Numbered from the stretch's first letter, positions 17,740 through 26,418 are shown. The stretch is DNA of 38,677 nucleotides from Deltaproteobacteria bacterium (GCA_947467385.1 CANIHJ010000009.1:1-38677); one strand, 5' to 3'. The notes: generated by a model from the sequence alone, not told the origin. Translations and numbers: made by a program.

Positions 17740-18846
17740 ATGCACAACATGAAGAAATTTATTACGTTTTTGGTGGTTGCAGGCGTTATCGTTGGATTTT
17801 TCTCGCTACGCACGAGAAAAGTTGAGGCTCCTGTTCCCCCTCAAAGCACATCCTCGTCAACAAACAGCGCGACCAATAAGCTCTCAAGCTCAGCACCCTC
17901 TGAGAGCAATCCATCACCGCTTAACCCCCCAGCCCTCAACGGCGCTGGGGATGAGCCCGGATCGTCTGAGCAAGAGCCGATTGTCATCGACGCGGAGGAG
18001 GCGGATCAGGTCAAGCCCGCCGGTGAGGCTTACGCATCTGCGGATGAGGCCATGCAGGCCGTTCTTACAGGTAGCAAGGACTACAACGACGCAATCCTAG
18101 AGCAGTTCACGCTGCCTGGCCCTGAGTGCTCGTGGTGTCCGCAGTTTTACGAGGGTGCCCGTGAGAAGGCCACCAACCCGAACACCCCTCAGGAACAGCG
18201 CGCATACCTTTCCGAGATCCTCGCCATCAGCGGCCGCCTGGAAAACATCCAGACTCTCAGCGAATCAATCAAGACGGCCCGCTCTAATGAAGAGGCAGAT
18301 CTGTATGCTGAGGCGCTTGAGCTCTCTCTCGGAAACGAGGATATCGTGAAGTTCCTCGGCGATCAGATGACCACCCCAAACGACACGCTCCGCGAGGCGT
18401 CAGTGGCGGCGGTCACAAACCAAGGGACGCCCCAGTCGGTGGAGCTCCTGAGCAAGCACGTCAAGGAGCGTGGAGATCCCGACGGCTACTACTCCTCTGG
18501 AATTGGGCCTGCCGAGCTGATCCCCGAGGAGGACGCTCTGCCCCTTGTGCAGGAGCAGATCCACGACCGCAACGACTACTCTCACCTTTGGGTAAAGTCG
18601 GCCCTCAACGCTGGCATGCCTGGCCTTCGAATAGTCTTTGCGGAGCTTGAAAACTCGCAGAATCCAGAGGCAGACAGGGAACTCCTCAAAAACGCCATGG
18701 ACCACGTCAACCTTGAGGATGGCCTCCAGTCATATGCCGAGGAGATCATTGTCCGCAACAAGTCCGTCATTGCGGTTGAGTTTGCGACCAAGATCAAGGA
18801 TGAGTTCAACCAGCAAGAGGACGAGGCACCGGACCTCGATTCGTGA
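17740..18846 (+). CDS. Membrane-anchored helical-repeat protein with CxxC, function unknown
   Basis: About 368 residues. The first ~20 residues form one hydrophobic segment with a Lys/Arg boundary (MKKF...SLRTRK), so the rest is probably extracytoplasmic. A Ser/Pro/Asn-rich linker of ~50 residues follows, then an acidic section, a single C-S-W-C pair about 130 residues in, and a C-terminal half of HEAT-like helical repeats (patterns such as LREASVAAVTNQGTPQSVELLSKH). Starts are ambiguous: GTG 17695, ATG 17740 and ATG 17749 all give the same membrane segment, and none has a good ribosome binding site. The CxxC could be a redox or metal site, but it stands alone. No known family is recognised. 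It is followed by a strong hairpin before the O-antigen ligase-like gene. Confidence 0.6.
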   Translation: MHNMKKFITFLVVAGVIVGFFSLRTRKVEAPVPPQSTSSSTNSATNKLSSSAPSESNPSPLNPPALNGAGDEPGSSEQEPIVIDAEEADQVKPAGEAYASADEAMQAVLTGSKDYNDAILEQFTLPGPECSWCPQFYEGAREKATNPNTPQEQRAYLSEILAISGRLENIQTLSESIKTARSNEEADLYAEALELSLGNEDIVKFLGDQMTTPNDTLREASVAAVTNQGTPQSVELLSKHVKERGDPDGYYSSGIGPAELIPEEDALPLVQEQIHDRNDYSHLWVKSALNAGMPGLRIVFAELENSQNPEADRELLKNAMDHVNLEDGLQSYAEEIIVRNKSVIAVEFATKIKDEFNQQEDEAPDLDS

Positions 18847-18877
18847 TCTCGCTGGGCGCCCCAGCGCCGCGTGAAAA

Positions 18878-18925
18878 GAGAGCCGAGCCTGTGCTAGCCG
18901 CTTCAGGCTGCGCGGCTCGGCTCTC
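18878..18925. terminator. Strong 12-base inverted repeat between two plus-strand genes
   Basis: GAGAGCCGAGCC (18878-18889) pairs perfectly with GGCTCGGCTCTC (18914-18925), and the 24-base loop contains a second small AGCC/GGCT stem. On the plus strand no clean T-run follows. On the minus strand the stem is followed by TTTT, so its intrinsic terminator polarity fits minus-strand transcription better. It lies 32 bases after the stop of the repeat protein and probably limits read-through into the O-antigen ligase-like gene. Confidence 0.55.
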
Positions 18926-18956
18926 GTGTCTTCGGTAGTATTCTGCATCGGTCTCT

Positions 18957-20345
18957 ATGACTGGCGATTCGACATCACAGATCAGGCACAGCCGCCATGA
19001 AGCGCCAGGCTCGTATAGCGCCCTGGCTCGTCCCGCCTCGACCATATTCTCGATCGGCTGCCCCCTGGCGGCATTCCTCATCCCTCTCAAGCTGTCTCTT
19101 GCCTACGCCACCTTGGCGCCCCTTATCATCTTGTGGTGGGTCTCATTCTTCACAAACGCCCAGCAGCGATCCTTCTCTATCGCTGAGCGCCGAACGCTCG
19201 TTCCACTTCTCCTGTTCTTCCTCATGTGTGCCATCTCATCGCTCGTTGGCGTTGATTTCAGGCATGGTCTGTCGGCCCTGATATCGCTCTTCTTTTTTGC
19301 CGGAACGATCCCGGTCTTCCTGCGCTACGCTCCTCTAACCCAAACTGCCGCTGCCTTGTTGGCCGGACAGACGATCGCCTCGGCACACTCGTTTCTCGAC
19401 GCTGCGTTTCCGGGCACCTTCCCCAATATGTTCCAGGGCAAGGTCACCGAGTCCGGGCAGCTTGCTGTCTCAGCCGTCCTGGCAATAAGCCTCATGTGGC
19501 ACTTCGCCGCTCGGGAGGGGCGTATGCCGGCAACCCGCAGGAGCCTTGCTCTGGGGGGCGCGCTTCTCCTCCTGCTCCTCGCAACCAGCTTTCGCGCGCA
19601 CGCGGCACTGCCCCCAAATACGACCGTTGCCATGTGTGCAGCACTGCTGGCCTGCTTTCTTGCATCCGTTCGGCGCTCACTACGTGCCTCTGGTGCGGAG
19701 CAGCGCGTGTGCCTCCTCGCTTCGGTGCAGATTCCGCTGCTGGTGTGTGCACTTCTTGTGAACCTCAAGCGCGGCCCTTGGCTCGGCGTTCTTGTTGGCT
19801 GCGCCCTCTTCTTCGCGGTCTACGCAAAGCGCGTCCTGGCAGGGCTTGTGGCGGCTAGCTGCATCGCTGCGATCTCGCTTGAGCCCATCCGCGATCGCCT
19901 CCTGGCATCGTATGAGCACTTCACCATCTCAGGCGGCCGGAGCACCATGTGGCGCATCGCGCTCGATCTCGCATCCGAGTACCCGCTCGGTATCGGGTAC
20001 CACAACAGCGGCATCGTCCGGACACTTGCTCCAGAGATTCCGCCAGAGCTGAAACATTTTCACAGTAACGTGCTTAACATCGTTGCAGAAACAGGCTGGC
20101 TTGGCGCGGCATTCTTCGCTTGGTTCATCGTCACCCTCTTGCGATCTTGCTTTGTTGATCGCAGGAATATCCTCGCTGTTGGCATGGGGTGCGCGATCGT
20201 GTCGTGGCAAACTGCTGGGCTTGTGGAATACAACATCGGAGACAGCGAGGTACTTATCCTCGTGTGGATGCTGGTCGGCTCCATGTTTTTCTCAATGCGG
20301 GAGGAACGCTCGGAAGCCGCCGGAGCGACGTCGGAAGTGGCGTGA
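18957..20345 (+). CDS. O-antigen ligase / polymerase-like membrane protein (Wzy_C family)
   Basis: A 462-residue polytopic inner-membrane protein with about ten to twelve hydrophobic segments starting near residue 28. The family signature is in the second half: NLKRGPWLG, a periplasmic loop with GGRSTMWRIALDLASEYPLGIGYHNSG, and HFHSNVLNIVAETGWLGAAFFAW, which corresponds to the conserved H-N-x-x-L-x-x-x-x-E-x-G motif of WaaL and Wzy proteins. These enzymes attach or polymerise undecaprenyl-linked glycans on the periplasmic face. No glycosyltransferase genes are nearby, so ligase and polymerase cannot be separated from context. The start has no clear ribosome binding site. It ends 11 bases from the stop of the convergent KAS III gene. 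Confidence 0.82.
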   Translation: MTGDSTSQIRHSRHEAPGSYSALARPASTIFSIGCPLAAFLIPLKLSLAYATLAPLIILWWVSFFTNAQQRSFSIAERRTLVPLLLFFLMCAISSLVGVDFRHGLSALISLFFFAGTIPVFLRYAPLTQTAAALLAGQTIASAHSFLDAAFPGTFPNMFQGKVTESGQLAVSAVLAISLMWHFAAREGRMPATRRSLALGGALLLLLLATSFRAHAALPPNTTVAMCAALLACFLASVRRSLRASGAEQRVCLLASVQIPLLVCALLVNLKRGPWLGVLVGCALFFAVYAKRVLAGLVAASCIAAISLEPIRDRLLASYEHFTISGGRSTMWRIALDLASEYPLGIGYHNSGIVRTLAPEIPPELKHFHSNVLNIVAETGWLGAAFFAWFIVTLLRSCFVDRRNILAVGMGCAIVSWQTAGLVEYNIGDSEVLILVWMLVGSMFFSMREERSEAAGATSEVA

Positions 20346-20356
20346 GCTGTGCAAGC

Positions 20357-21340
20357 CTATCTCGCGTGCAGCACCATTGAGCCCCACGAGAGCCCGGCGC
20401 CAACCACTGCAACGACGATGTGCTGCCCCTGAACTATCTTGTCCCAGTGCATCGAAAGAACAGCCGGTGCGCCCGCCCCGGCCTGATTTCCAAGATGCGT
20501 AACATTGTGCCAGTGATTAGCGGGCGAGATCTCGCGGTTGTTGACGATCTGCTCAAGCATCGTCCTGTTAGCTTGATGGCCGATGAAGACATCTCGGCTC
20601 CAGTCGATCGGGTGTGACTGCTCAATCGCCTTGATCAGCCTCACCGTCTGCCGAACCGAAAAGTCCCGAACGGCGCGGCCATCCTGCCTAAAGAAGCCAA
20701 AACTCTCGACGACTACCGCCTCGCAGCGGGTGGGGTCTGCGGTAAACGTTGAGTCAATAACCTCGAGCTTGCCCTTGTGGCGGGTCGACATGACCCATGC
20801 AGCAGCGCCGTCACCCCAAATTGCCCCGTCAGAGCGGTCGGTATAGTTCACGTGCTGCGTCATCGCAGCAGTGGAGATGCACAAAACAAACTCCGGAAAC
20901 TTGCCCTCTGCAAAGTTGCGCAGGAAGTCGACGTGGAGCGCGAATGCTGGGCAGGCAGTGTACACGTCGTATGCCACGGCGTTTGAATCAAGGCGCTCTG
21001 CGATGCGGACAGCCTCGCCCGACATCGTCTGGCGCGGCGCGCAGCAGTTCACGATGATCATCCCGACATCCTTGGCCGATATGCCTGCCTGCTTGAGCGC
21101 CTTCTGTGCGGCCCCGACACCCATGTCAGTGGCGGACATAGTTGCAACCTCAAGAGCCATTCGGGGATCTTGGTTGCGAGTGGTCTTTATGTACTCTGGC
21201 GTAAGCGTCGTGACGCGCTCAAGGATGCCGATCTTCTCCTCAATCCACTGCGCATTCGTCCCAATGTCGAGGGCCTCGAGGAAGTGGTTGTCGATGGACG
21301 TTGTTGGATGGCATGTGCCCATGCCGAGAATGTCTAGCAT
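20357..21340 (-). CDS. 3-oxoacyl-ACP synthase III-like enzyme with intact catalytic triad
   Basis: A 327-residue thiolase-fold ketosynthase of the FabH group. The triad is complete: Cys130 in YDVYTACPAF, His255 in FIGHQANR, and Asn285 in HLGNQAGAG. The N-terminal NAQWIEEKIGILERV matches the FabH 'WI-x-x-x-x-GI-x-x-R' region. GGGGGA lies just before the ATG at 21340. Only 9 bases separate it from the stop of a paralogous gene upstream that lacks the triad, so the two are co-expressed and probably form a heterodimer. No acyl carrier protein, ketoreductase or other fatty-acid gene is next to it, so it is unlikely to be the housekeeping fabH. Acyl donor and acceptor are unknown. Confidence 0.88.
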   Translation of the reverse strand: MLDILGMGTCHPTTSIDNHFLEALDIGTNAQWIEEKIGILERVTTLTPEYIKTTRNQDPRMALEVATMSATDMGVGAAQKALKQAGISAKDVGMIIVNCCAPRQTMSGEAVRIAERLDSNAVAYDVYTACPAFALHVDFLRNFAEGKFPEFVLCISTAAMTQHVNYTDRSDGAIWGDGAAAWVMSTRHKGKLEVIDSTFTADPTRCEAVVVESFGFFRQDGRAVRDFSVRQTVRLIKAIEQSHPIDWSRDVFIGHQANRTMLEQIVNNREISPANHWHNVTHLGNQAGAGAPAVLSMHWDKIVQGQHIVVAVVGAGLSWGSMVLHAR

Positions 21341-21349
21341 GATATCCCC

Positions 21350-22324
21350 CTAAGCCGCCGCCTCCAGCAAAACACCACCGGAGATGCCGTCCCCTTCATG
21401 CAGGCAGGCGACCTGATCACCTTTCTGCAGGGCCGGCCATAGCGATGCCAGGCTGCAGCCTGAACTTGCGCCGAGTGAGTACCCCTTCTCAGCCGTGACG
21501 CTTACAACCCGATCGGATGGAAGATCGAGGGCGGACGCGATGCACGCAGTGTCCCCCGCAAAGAGCTGCGGGCCAATAAGGTAGCTGCTTTTGACAGCCC
21601 CCAGGTGCAGGATACCAGCGCTGATCCTGTCGCGCAGGAGGCCCTCCGGCATGAGCCTGTCGAAATCGATCGATGCGGTCCTCACCAGGGATATGGGGGC
21701 GCGCACGCTCTGATCACGGGAAAGGAACGAGCTTTTAAGGCGAAGCTTGCCCGCAACCTTGGCCGAGATGAGAACAGCCGAAGCCGCGTCTCCGAAGAGA
21801 GCCGCCGCAAGGGGAGAACCGGCGTAAGAAACAAGCTCAGTAGGCGTGTTAGTGGAGATGCACAGCACGTAGTCCGGCATCCGCTCCGGCTTCCACGAGG
21901 AGAGCATGTCGAGAGAGAGGGCGAGCGCACCGATGCCAGCGGTAACATCGTACGCAGGGACCTTGAGCTTGAGAGCTCCACCGATACGCTGTGCCTCCGA
22001 CGGGCACGTTTGGTAGGGAGTTGCGCAGTCGGCGATGATGAGGCCGAGCTGATCCGGGGTTATGCCCGCTTGGGCAAGAGCCTGATGCGCAGCGGCAACT
22101 GCTAGTGAGGTGGGGGAGTCGCTGGAAACTTTTCGGGCCTCTACAACGTCGGAGTTTTTAGTCGAACTGAGGTAGGCATGAGGCAGGACAGATCGGCGAG
22201 AGCGAACTCCGAACCGGGCGAGGGCCGCCCTGTCCGCTGCCGACGGCGACACCCCGAGCGATGCGAGGAAGTCATCGGTCAATTCTCCACCTGGATAAGC
22301 AGCGCCAGCGCCGAGGATAAACAT
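21350..22324 (-). CDS. Degenerate KAS III paralogue lacking all catalytic residues
   Basis: A 324-residue thiolase-fold protein. It aligns end to end with the downstream ketosynthase, but the catalytic Cys is Ile131 (YDVTAGIGAL), the His position is Pro (LIGPQLFAG) and the Asn position is Tyr (EKGYSLGASSG). The fold-defining parts are kept, including IIADCATPYQT and ALFGDAASAV. The ATG at 22324 is chosen because MFILGAGAAYPGG aligns with the start of the partner and GGAG lies 11 bases upstream; a longer frame to 22426 would need a TTG start and adds residues without family counterpart. A weak promoter, TTGATT then 17 bases then TTGTAC, lies near 22431-22403. The likely role is a structural or specificity subunit for the active partner. 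Confidence 0.82.
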   Translation of the reverse strand: MFILGAGAAYPGGELTDDFLASLGVSPSAADRAALARFGVRSRRSVLPHAYLSSTKNSDVVEARKVSSDSPTSLAVAAAHQALAQAGITPDQLGLIIADCATPYQTCPSEAQRIGGALKLKVPAYDVTAGIGALALSLDMLSSWKPERMPDYVLCISTNTPTELVSYAGSPLAAALFGDAASAVLISAKVAGKLRLKSSFLSRDQSVRAPISLVRTASIDFDRLMPEGLLRDRISAGILHLGAVKSSYLIGPQLFAGDTACIASALDLPSDRVVSVTAEKGYSLGASSGCSLASLWPALQKGDQVACLHEGDGISGGVLLEAAA

Positions 22325-22511
22325 CTGCCAGAATTCTCCAACCTTGAGCGGGCCGCGTGCGTCCGCCCCAGCGCAGAAGGATATCATCCCGAGAGAGGGT
22401 GAGTACAATAGTTGCAGCCCAAACAAATCAATATGTTAGAATTTTCCTTGGGCGTTTTGGCGGCGGCGTCCCGCCCTTTTGCCGGCTCGGTCCTAAGCGT
22501 ACTATGCAGGC

Positions 22512-23390
22512 ATGCGGTTACGCTTCTCCCCCAAAGTGACTTTCACATGCCTGGCGTTATCCCTCTGGATGGTGGGGATGTCGATCTGGCAATGGGGCAG
22601 ACACCTCCAGAAACAGGAACTCATAGCGACACTCAACAACACGCTTCAGCTTCCGCCTGTGCCTCTCACCGATATAATCGCCCAGAACCCGGACTGGGGC
22701 TCCCTTACGTGGCGCAGGGTAACCGTGAGCGGCACCTTCGACTTTGCGCACGAATTCCTCCTTCGAAACCGCTCATTGAACAAGCGCGCGGGCACTCATG
22801 TTGTCACGCCCCTCAAGATCGATGGGCTCGACAATTCCTACGTTCTTGTCGATCGGGGCTTCGTGCCGCTCGGCCGAGAGGGCCTCGATAATCGCAAGCA
22901 GTATCAGCGCCCTGCCCACGTTCAGATGTTCGGCCTTATCAAGGAGTCGATGCCGGCCAAGCTCTTTGCCCCAAACGATCCAGAAACTGGCGGTGGTCGG
23001 CCGTGGGTAGACCAGTTTCTTCGAGTCGATATCACAAAGGTATCGAGACAGCTGCCGTACTCGGTGCTCCCAATCTACCTTGAAACCATGCAGAACCCGG
23101 ACGATCCGCTATTAGCCTCGCAGATTGTGCGCAACAGCTCGGGTGGGCGGCATGACGTGCTCAACGTGACCGGCCCCTCCACGGTGGAAAATTTCGGCAT
23201 GGACTCGCCAGATGCGGAGTATCCGCTCGCGGCCTATGACACCACGCCGCCGCCCGACATCCACCTCGGGTATGTCTATGAGTGGGCCTTTATGGCGCTG
23301 CTGACGATCGGGATTGGGTTGGTTATTCAGATGAGACGGCCAAAAGCCGCGCCTGCTCTTGAGGGCCGGGAGCATTCACCGCTCGAGTAG
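22512..23390 (+). CDS. SURF1 family cytochrome oxidase assembly protein
   Basis: A 292-residue protein with the SURF1 layout: an N-terminal membrane segment (about 9-26) running into WQWGRHLQKQELI, a periplasmic domain, and a C-terminal membrane segment (about 255-273). Family motifs are RRVTVSGTFD, EFLLRNRS, THVVTPLKI, VLVDRGFVP and a late SVLPIYLE. SURF1 proteins help insert heme a into cytochrome c oxidase. No cytochrome oxidase, ctaA or ctaB gene lies in the window, which is unusual for a bacterial surf1. It is divergent to the ketosynthase pair and convergent with a small helical protein. Confidence 0.88.
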   Translation: MRLRFSPKVTFTCLALSLWMVGMSIWQWGRHLQKQELIATLNNTLQLPPVPLTDIIAQNPDWGSLTWRRVTVSGTFDFAHEFLLRNRSLNKRAGTHVVTPLKIDGLDNSYVLVDRGFVPLGREGLDNRKQYQRPAHVQMFGLIKESMPAKLFAPNDPETGGGRPWVDQFLRVDITKVSRQLPYSVLPIYLETMQNPDDPLLASQIVRNSSGGRHDVLNVTGPSTVENFGMDSPDAEYPLAAYDTTPPPDIHLGYVYEWAFMALLTIGIGLVIQMRRPKAAPALEGREHSPLE

Positions 23391-23398
23391 CCCCACCT

Positions 23399-23725
23399 TT
23401 AGGCAGCCGCGCGTTCCTGCTGCATCGCCTTAAGCGTGCCGAGGGATTCAGCGATGTTGCTGAGGTCTAGCTTAATCATCGCCGAAGAGGCCTGAAGAAG
23501 GTTCGCTAGCCGCGATACCTCGCGCAAATCTCCGCTTTGCTTGGCCCGGGATAAGTCCAGCGCAAGTACCCTCTGGCGCCGCACAACTTCGCGGTACGAT
23601 TCCATGCGCTTTACAAGCATCTCGTCGCGGGCTGGAGCGGCTGATACGGCCACGGCTGCCGCGAATATCGCTGCATCCAGGACATCGAGCGCCTTCGTAA
23701 TCTTTTCAGCCACATCCGTCGTCAT
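23399..23725 (-). CDS. Small helical, coiled-coil-like protein of unknown function
   Basis: About 108 residues, almost entirely predicted helix, rich in Ala, Arg, Glu and Leu, with heptad-like spacing in RVLALDLSRAK and VSRLANLLQASSAMIKLDL. There is no signal peptide; the alanine-rich stretch AAIFAAAVAVSAAPA is short and interrupted, so it is probably an amphipathic helix and not a membrane segment. ATG 23725 is used; GTG 23746 would add seven residues and has a GGGTGAAGG just upstream. It ends 8 bases from the SURF1 stop, tail to tail. No family is recognised. Confidence 0.5.
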   Translation of the reverse strand: MTTDVAEKITKALDVLDAAIFAAAVAVSAAPARDEMLVKRMESYREVVRRQRVLALDLSRAKQSGDLREVSRLANLLQASSAMIKLDLSNIAESLGTLKAMQQERAAA

Positions 23726-23826
23726 ACGAGTTTTTCTTAGCGACACCCTTCACCCACATATCTGCCCATAGCCGGCGGGTGCTTCAGGAAAATGCGAGTC
23801 CGGCGGCTGGGCCAACGTCAGCCGCC

Positions 23827-24888
23827 CTACACAGCCCGGTCGAACTGAACGGTAAGGGACGAGACAAGAACCTGGTCGTAGTCGCGAAATCCATCACCTT
23901 GGGGGAAGACACTCTTGGTATCAAAGAGGACTCGATACTCATTTCTCCACAGAAGCCATTCGGTAAGGTCCCAATCGATGTTGGCCGAGAGTCCGGTGAA
24001 ATTAACGCTCTTGCCGTTGACCGCCTCGATGATCACCCTGTCTGGGTCGTCATACCGCTCCACTCGCGTGCCGAGCCGGACCTCCTCATGCAGCGGATAC
24101 TGGGTAACCAACGACCACCCGTGCCACCACGCCGTGCCACCCTGCTCGCGCTGCTGCTGCATTCCCACATCGGCCGTGAAGTACGAGCGCCACCCCGACT
24201 CGCCCTGATACGCAAAGATGAAGTCGTTAAAGAATCGCGTGCCGTGAACATCCCCGAGAAAAGTGTTGTGCGTAAACTGAAAGCCCCTCGCACCACCCCA
24301 CACAACCTGCGTTCCGAGCGCTGCGCTCTCATCCGCGGAAATGTTCTGCCAACCCCGAATGACATGCAGCTGAGCCCTTAGGTCGTCTGAGAACTCGTAC
24401 GTCGCGCGAATGCCCGTTTGGTAGTACGGGGAGTTGTCTGCCACGAGCGAGCGCGTGTAGGTAATATCCCTGCGCGAGATGAAGCTTTCGCACCCTATGT
24501 GCGAAAAGTATATGCCTGCGTCGATCCAGAATTTCGGCGCAACGCGGTACCCGACGTACGCTTCCTGAAAGTAGCGCCAAAACTCCTGGGGCTCTGGGGC
24601 ATAGTTTGCTACGACTGCCGAGCCGTACTGTACCGCAAGCCTGCCCCGATACTCATCGTCATTCAGCTCGACGGAGCCATATCCAAGCCCCAGCGCATAC
24701 TGGTCGTTGTAGTAGGCCTGGGTCGTGTAGGGCCGCTCCCGAGACGGAAGGTCATTAAGGTCATGGGCGTAGTAGGTGTCCGCGTATAGCGTCGTGGTCA
24801 CCTCCGAATCCGCCCGCGCTGCCTGGGCGCTCGCCCCGACGAGGACCCCGATAACCAGGAGTGCTGCACACCGTTGGCGGTTCGTCAC
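23827..24888 (-). CDS. Outer-membrane beta-barrel protein (OmpL-like porin type)
   Basis: A 353-residue protein with a clear signal peptide (MTNRQRC then a hydrophobic core, cleavage likely after an Ala near 23-26). The mature part alternates polar and aromatic residues in the way of membrane beta-strands, ends in strand-like LVSSLTVQFDRAV, and contains the W/Y-rich blocks typical of the putative beta-barrel porin-2 (OmpL-like) family, e.g. FWRYFQEAYVGYRV and GIRATYEFSDDLRAQ. It would sit in the outer membrane as a porin or scaffold. The gene starts 1 base after the methyltransferase stop, so the two are translationally linked. The substrate is unknown. Confidence 0.75.
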   Translation of the reverse strand: MTNRQRCAALLVIGVLVGASAQAARADSEVTTTLYADTYYAHDLNDLPSRERPYTTQAYYNDQYALGLGYGSVELNDDEYRGRLAVQYGSAVVANYAPEPQEFWRYFQEAYVGYRVAPKFWIDAGIYFSHIGCESFISRRDITYTRSLVADNSPYYQTGIRATYEFSDDLRAQLHVIRGWQNISADESAALGTQVVWGGARGFQFTHNTFLGDVHGTRFFNDFIFAYQGESGWRSYFTADVGMQQQREQGGTAWWHGWSLVTQYPLHEEVRLGTRVERYDDPDRVIIEAVNGKSVNFTGLSANIDWDLTEWLLWRNEYRVLFDTKSVFPQGDGFRDYDQVLVSSLTVQFDRAV

Positions 24889-24889
24889 G

Positions 24890-26359
24890 CTACGCCCAGA
24901 AGAAACCTAGCTCACACAGGCGGCTTATCCCATCCAGCACCCGATCCTCGCTCACGCCGCGCTTTTGGGCCACGGACGCCACAACTGCCCTCTCCTCTCC
25001 TGTCGAGCACGCAGCCACAATCTCCCTCTCCTCGTGCGAAAGCTCCAGTGCCTCATGCCGAAGGCTGGTCACGAGGCCACCCTGCTCGGCTTGCCGCACG
25101 GAAAACTGAAGCGGCCGAAGCACCTGCGCGTCCGGCGCTGCCATCTGGTTATCACAGGAGATCTCAACAAATCCGGCACGCCATAGCGTAATGAGCGCGG
25201 CAACGAGGTCTGCGTGCGAAACCTGGCCCGTGGCGGCGCTAGCGTGCGCCTGAATGTCGGCAGGGCGGGCGCCGGGCGCGCCGAAGCTCCCGGCTGCTGC
25301 CAGTATGTCAGAGACCATGCCGGTTGGCGCAGGCAGCTCGCGGCCTGACACAAGCTCCCTAAAACAAGCGCTCGACTCATCATCCCCTCGCGCCCTCCTG
25401 AAGGTCGTGCGGAAAAAGAGCTCCTTAAACACGCTGGCCTTGAGATCTCGCCTGACGGCGTGGCGCTCGTCACACAGCATCGTCTCCCGAAACATCCGGT
25501 TGCGGAACAAGTCGAGAACCTGTTCGCGGGCCACGATGTCCTCGCCAAGCTGCGCCAAAGCTTTCTGGGCGTCGCTTCCCAGGCCTTCCGATGACATCAG
25601 CGACACCTTCGCCTCCGAAAGGAACTGGAGGCCCTCCTGCTGGGCCCTCTCCATGAAGGCGGAAAAGAGGCACGGATTATTGTGCTCCTCAAGAAACTCA
25701 TGAAAAAGGTACGACGACTCTGATCCCTCAAATCGGGCCAGCATCTCACGCAGGTAGCTCCCATAGAGGTCCGACGTCCCCACCCTCTCCGACGCAACGA
25801 CTCGAAGCATCGCAAGACCAGCATTAAGCTGCTCGTCGGGATCGAGGCCGCCGACCAGCGCCGCACCGACCTGCATGATGTCCCGGGCCGCTCCTCGCTG
25901 GCGCCATCCTGGAAGGGTGTTGTACGAAATGAGCGCAACCCCATGTGGTGCGAGGCCCCGCTTGCACAACTGCAGTAGCCGTCTCTGCACATCCTGCGGG
26001 ACCCACGAAAAGAGACCGTGCGCGACGATGTAGTCAAAGCCCGCCCGATCGAGCGCATAGTGCACTAGGTCGGCGCACACCCACTCAATGTTGCCAAGCC
26101 CGAGGGATTCGGACATCGCTCGGGCCTCATCGATGTGCCCCTGCGCGGCATCAATGCCTAGAAAGGAGCTTTCCGGATAGCGCTCCGCGAGGGGAATCAG
26201 GTTTCCCCCGCTTCCGCAGCCGAGCTCCGCCATCCGGCAGGCCGAGGGTAGCGCGGTCTCCAGCCCGTAGAGGCGCGCTATCGCCCCAAGGCGACTCGGG
26301 TCGCACTCCTTGCGGGCGTACGTCTTATAGGGCTTTCTGGTATACGCAGCGTCATGCAT
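24890..26359 (-). CDS. Class I SAM-dependent methyltransferase with methyltransferase regulatory domain
   Basis: A 489-residue protein. Residues ~40-150 form a Rossmann methyltransferase with AELGCGSGGNL (44-54, SAM-binding motif I), Asp70 in FLGIDAAQ, and VCADL after the third strand. Residues ~215-310 match the methyltransferase regulatory domain (FHEFLEEHNNPCLFSAF with a preceding LYGSYLREMLARF). The C-terminal part (about 390-489) is helical and resembles a winged-helix tail. GAGGGAAG precedes the ATG. The family is known for methylation of proteins or cell-surface glycans in some bacteria, but no substrate is proven for this type. Tight coupling to an outer-membrane barrel gene suggests an envelope-related target; this is inference. 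Confidence 0.85.
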   Translation of the reverse strand: MHDAAYTRKPYKTYARKECDPSRLGAIARLYGLETALPSACRMAELGCGSGGNLIPLAERYPESSFLGIDAAQGHIDEARAMSESLGLGNIEWVCADLVHYALDRAGFDYIVAHGLFSWVPQDVQRRLLQLCKRGLAPHGVALISYNTLPGWRQRGAARDIMQVGAALVGGLDPDEQLNAGLAMLRVVASERVGTSDLYGSYLREMLARFEGSESSYLFHEFLEEHNNPCLFSAFMERAQQEGLQFLSEAKVSLMSSEGLGSDAQKALAQLGEDIVAREQVLDLFRNRMFRETMLCDERHAVRRDLKASVFKELFFRTTFRRARGDDESSACFRELVSGRELPAPTGMVSDILAAAGSFGAPGARPADIQAHASAATGQVSHADLVAALITLWRAGFVEISCDNQMAAPDAQVLRPLQFSVRQAEQGGLVTSLRHEALELSHEEREIVAACSTGEERAVVASVAQKRGVSEDRVLDGISRLCELGFFWA

Positions 26360-26418
26360 GGCTTCCCTCGCCTAGCATTGTGGTCGAGCGACGCCGAGGA
26401 AGCAACAGAGGAAGGGGC

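Noticed and set aside
22325-22426. Extension of the degenerate ketosynthase to 22426
   Set aside because: It needs a TTG start, adds residues without counterpart in the family, and overlaps the probable promoter; the ATG at 22324 aligns with the partner protein and has a GGAG upstream.
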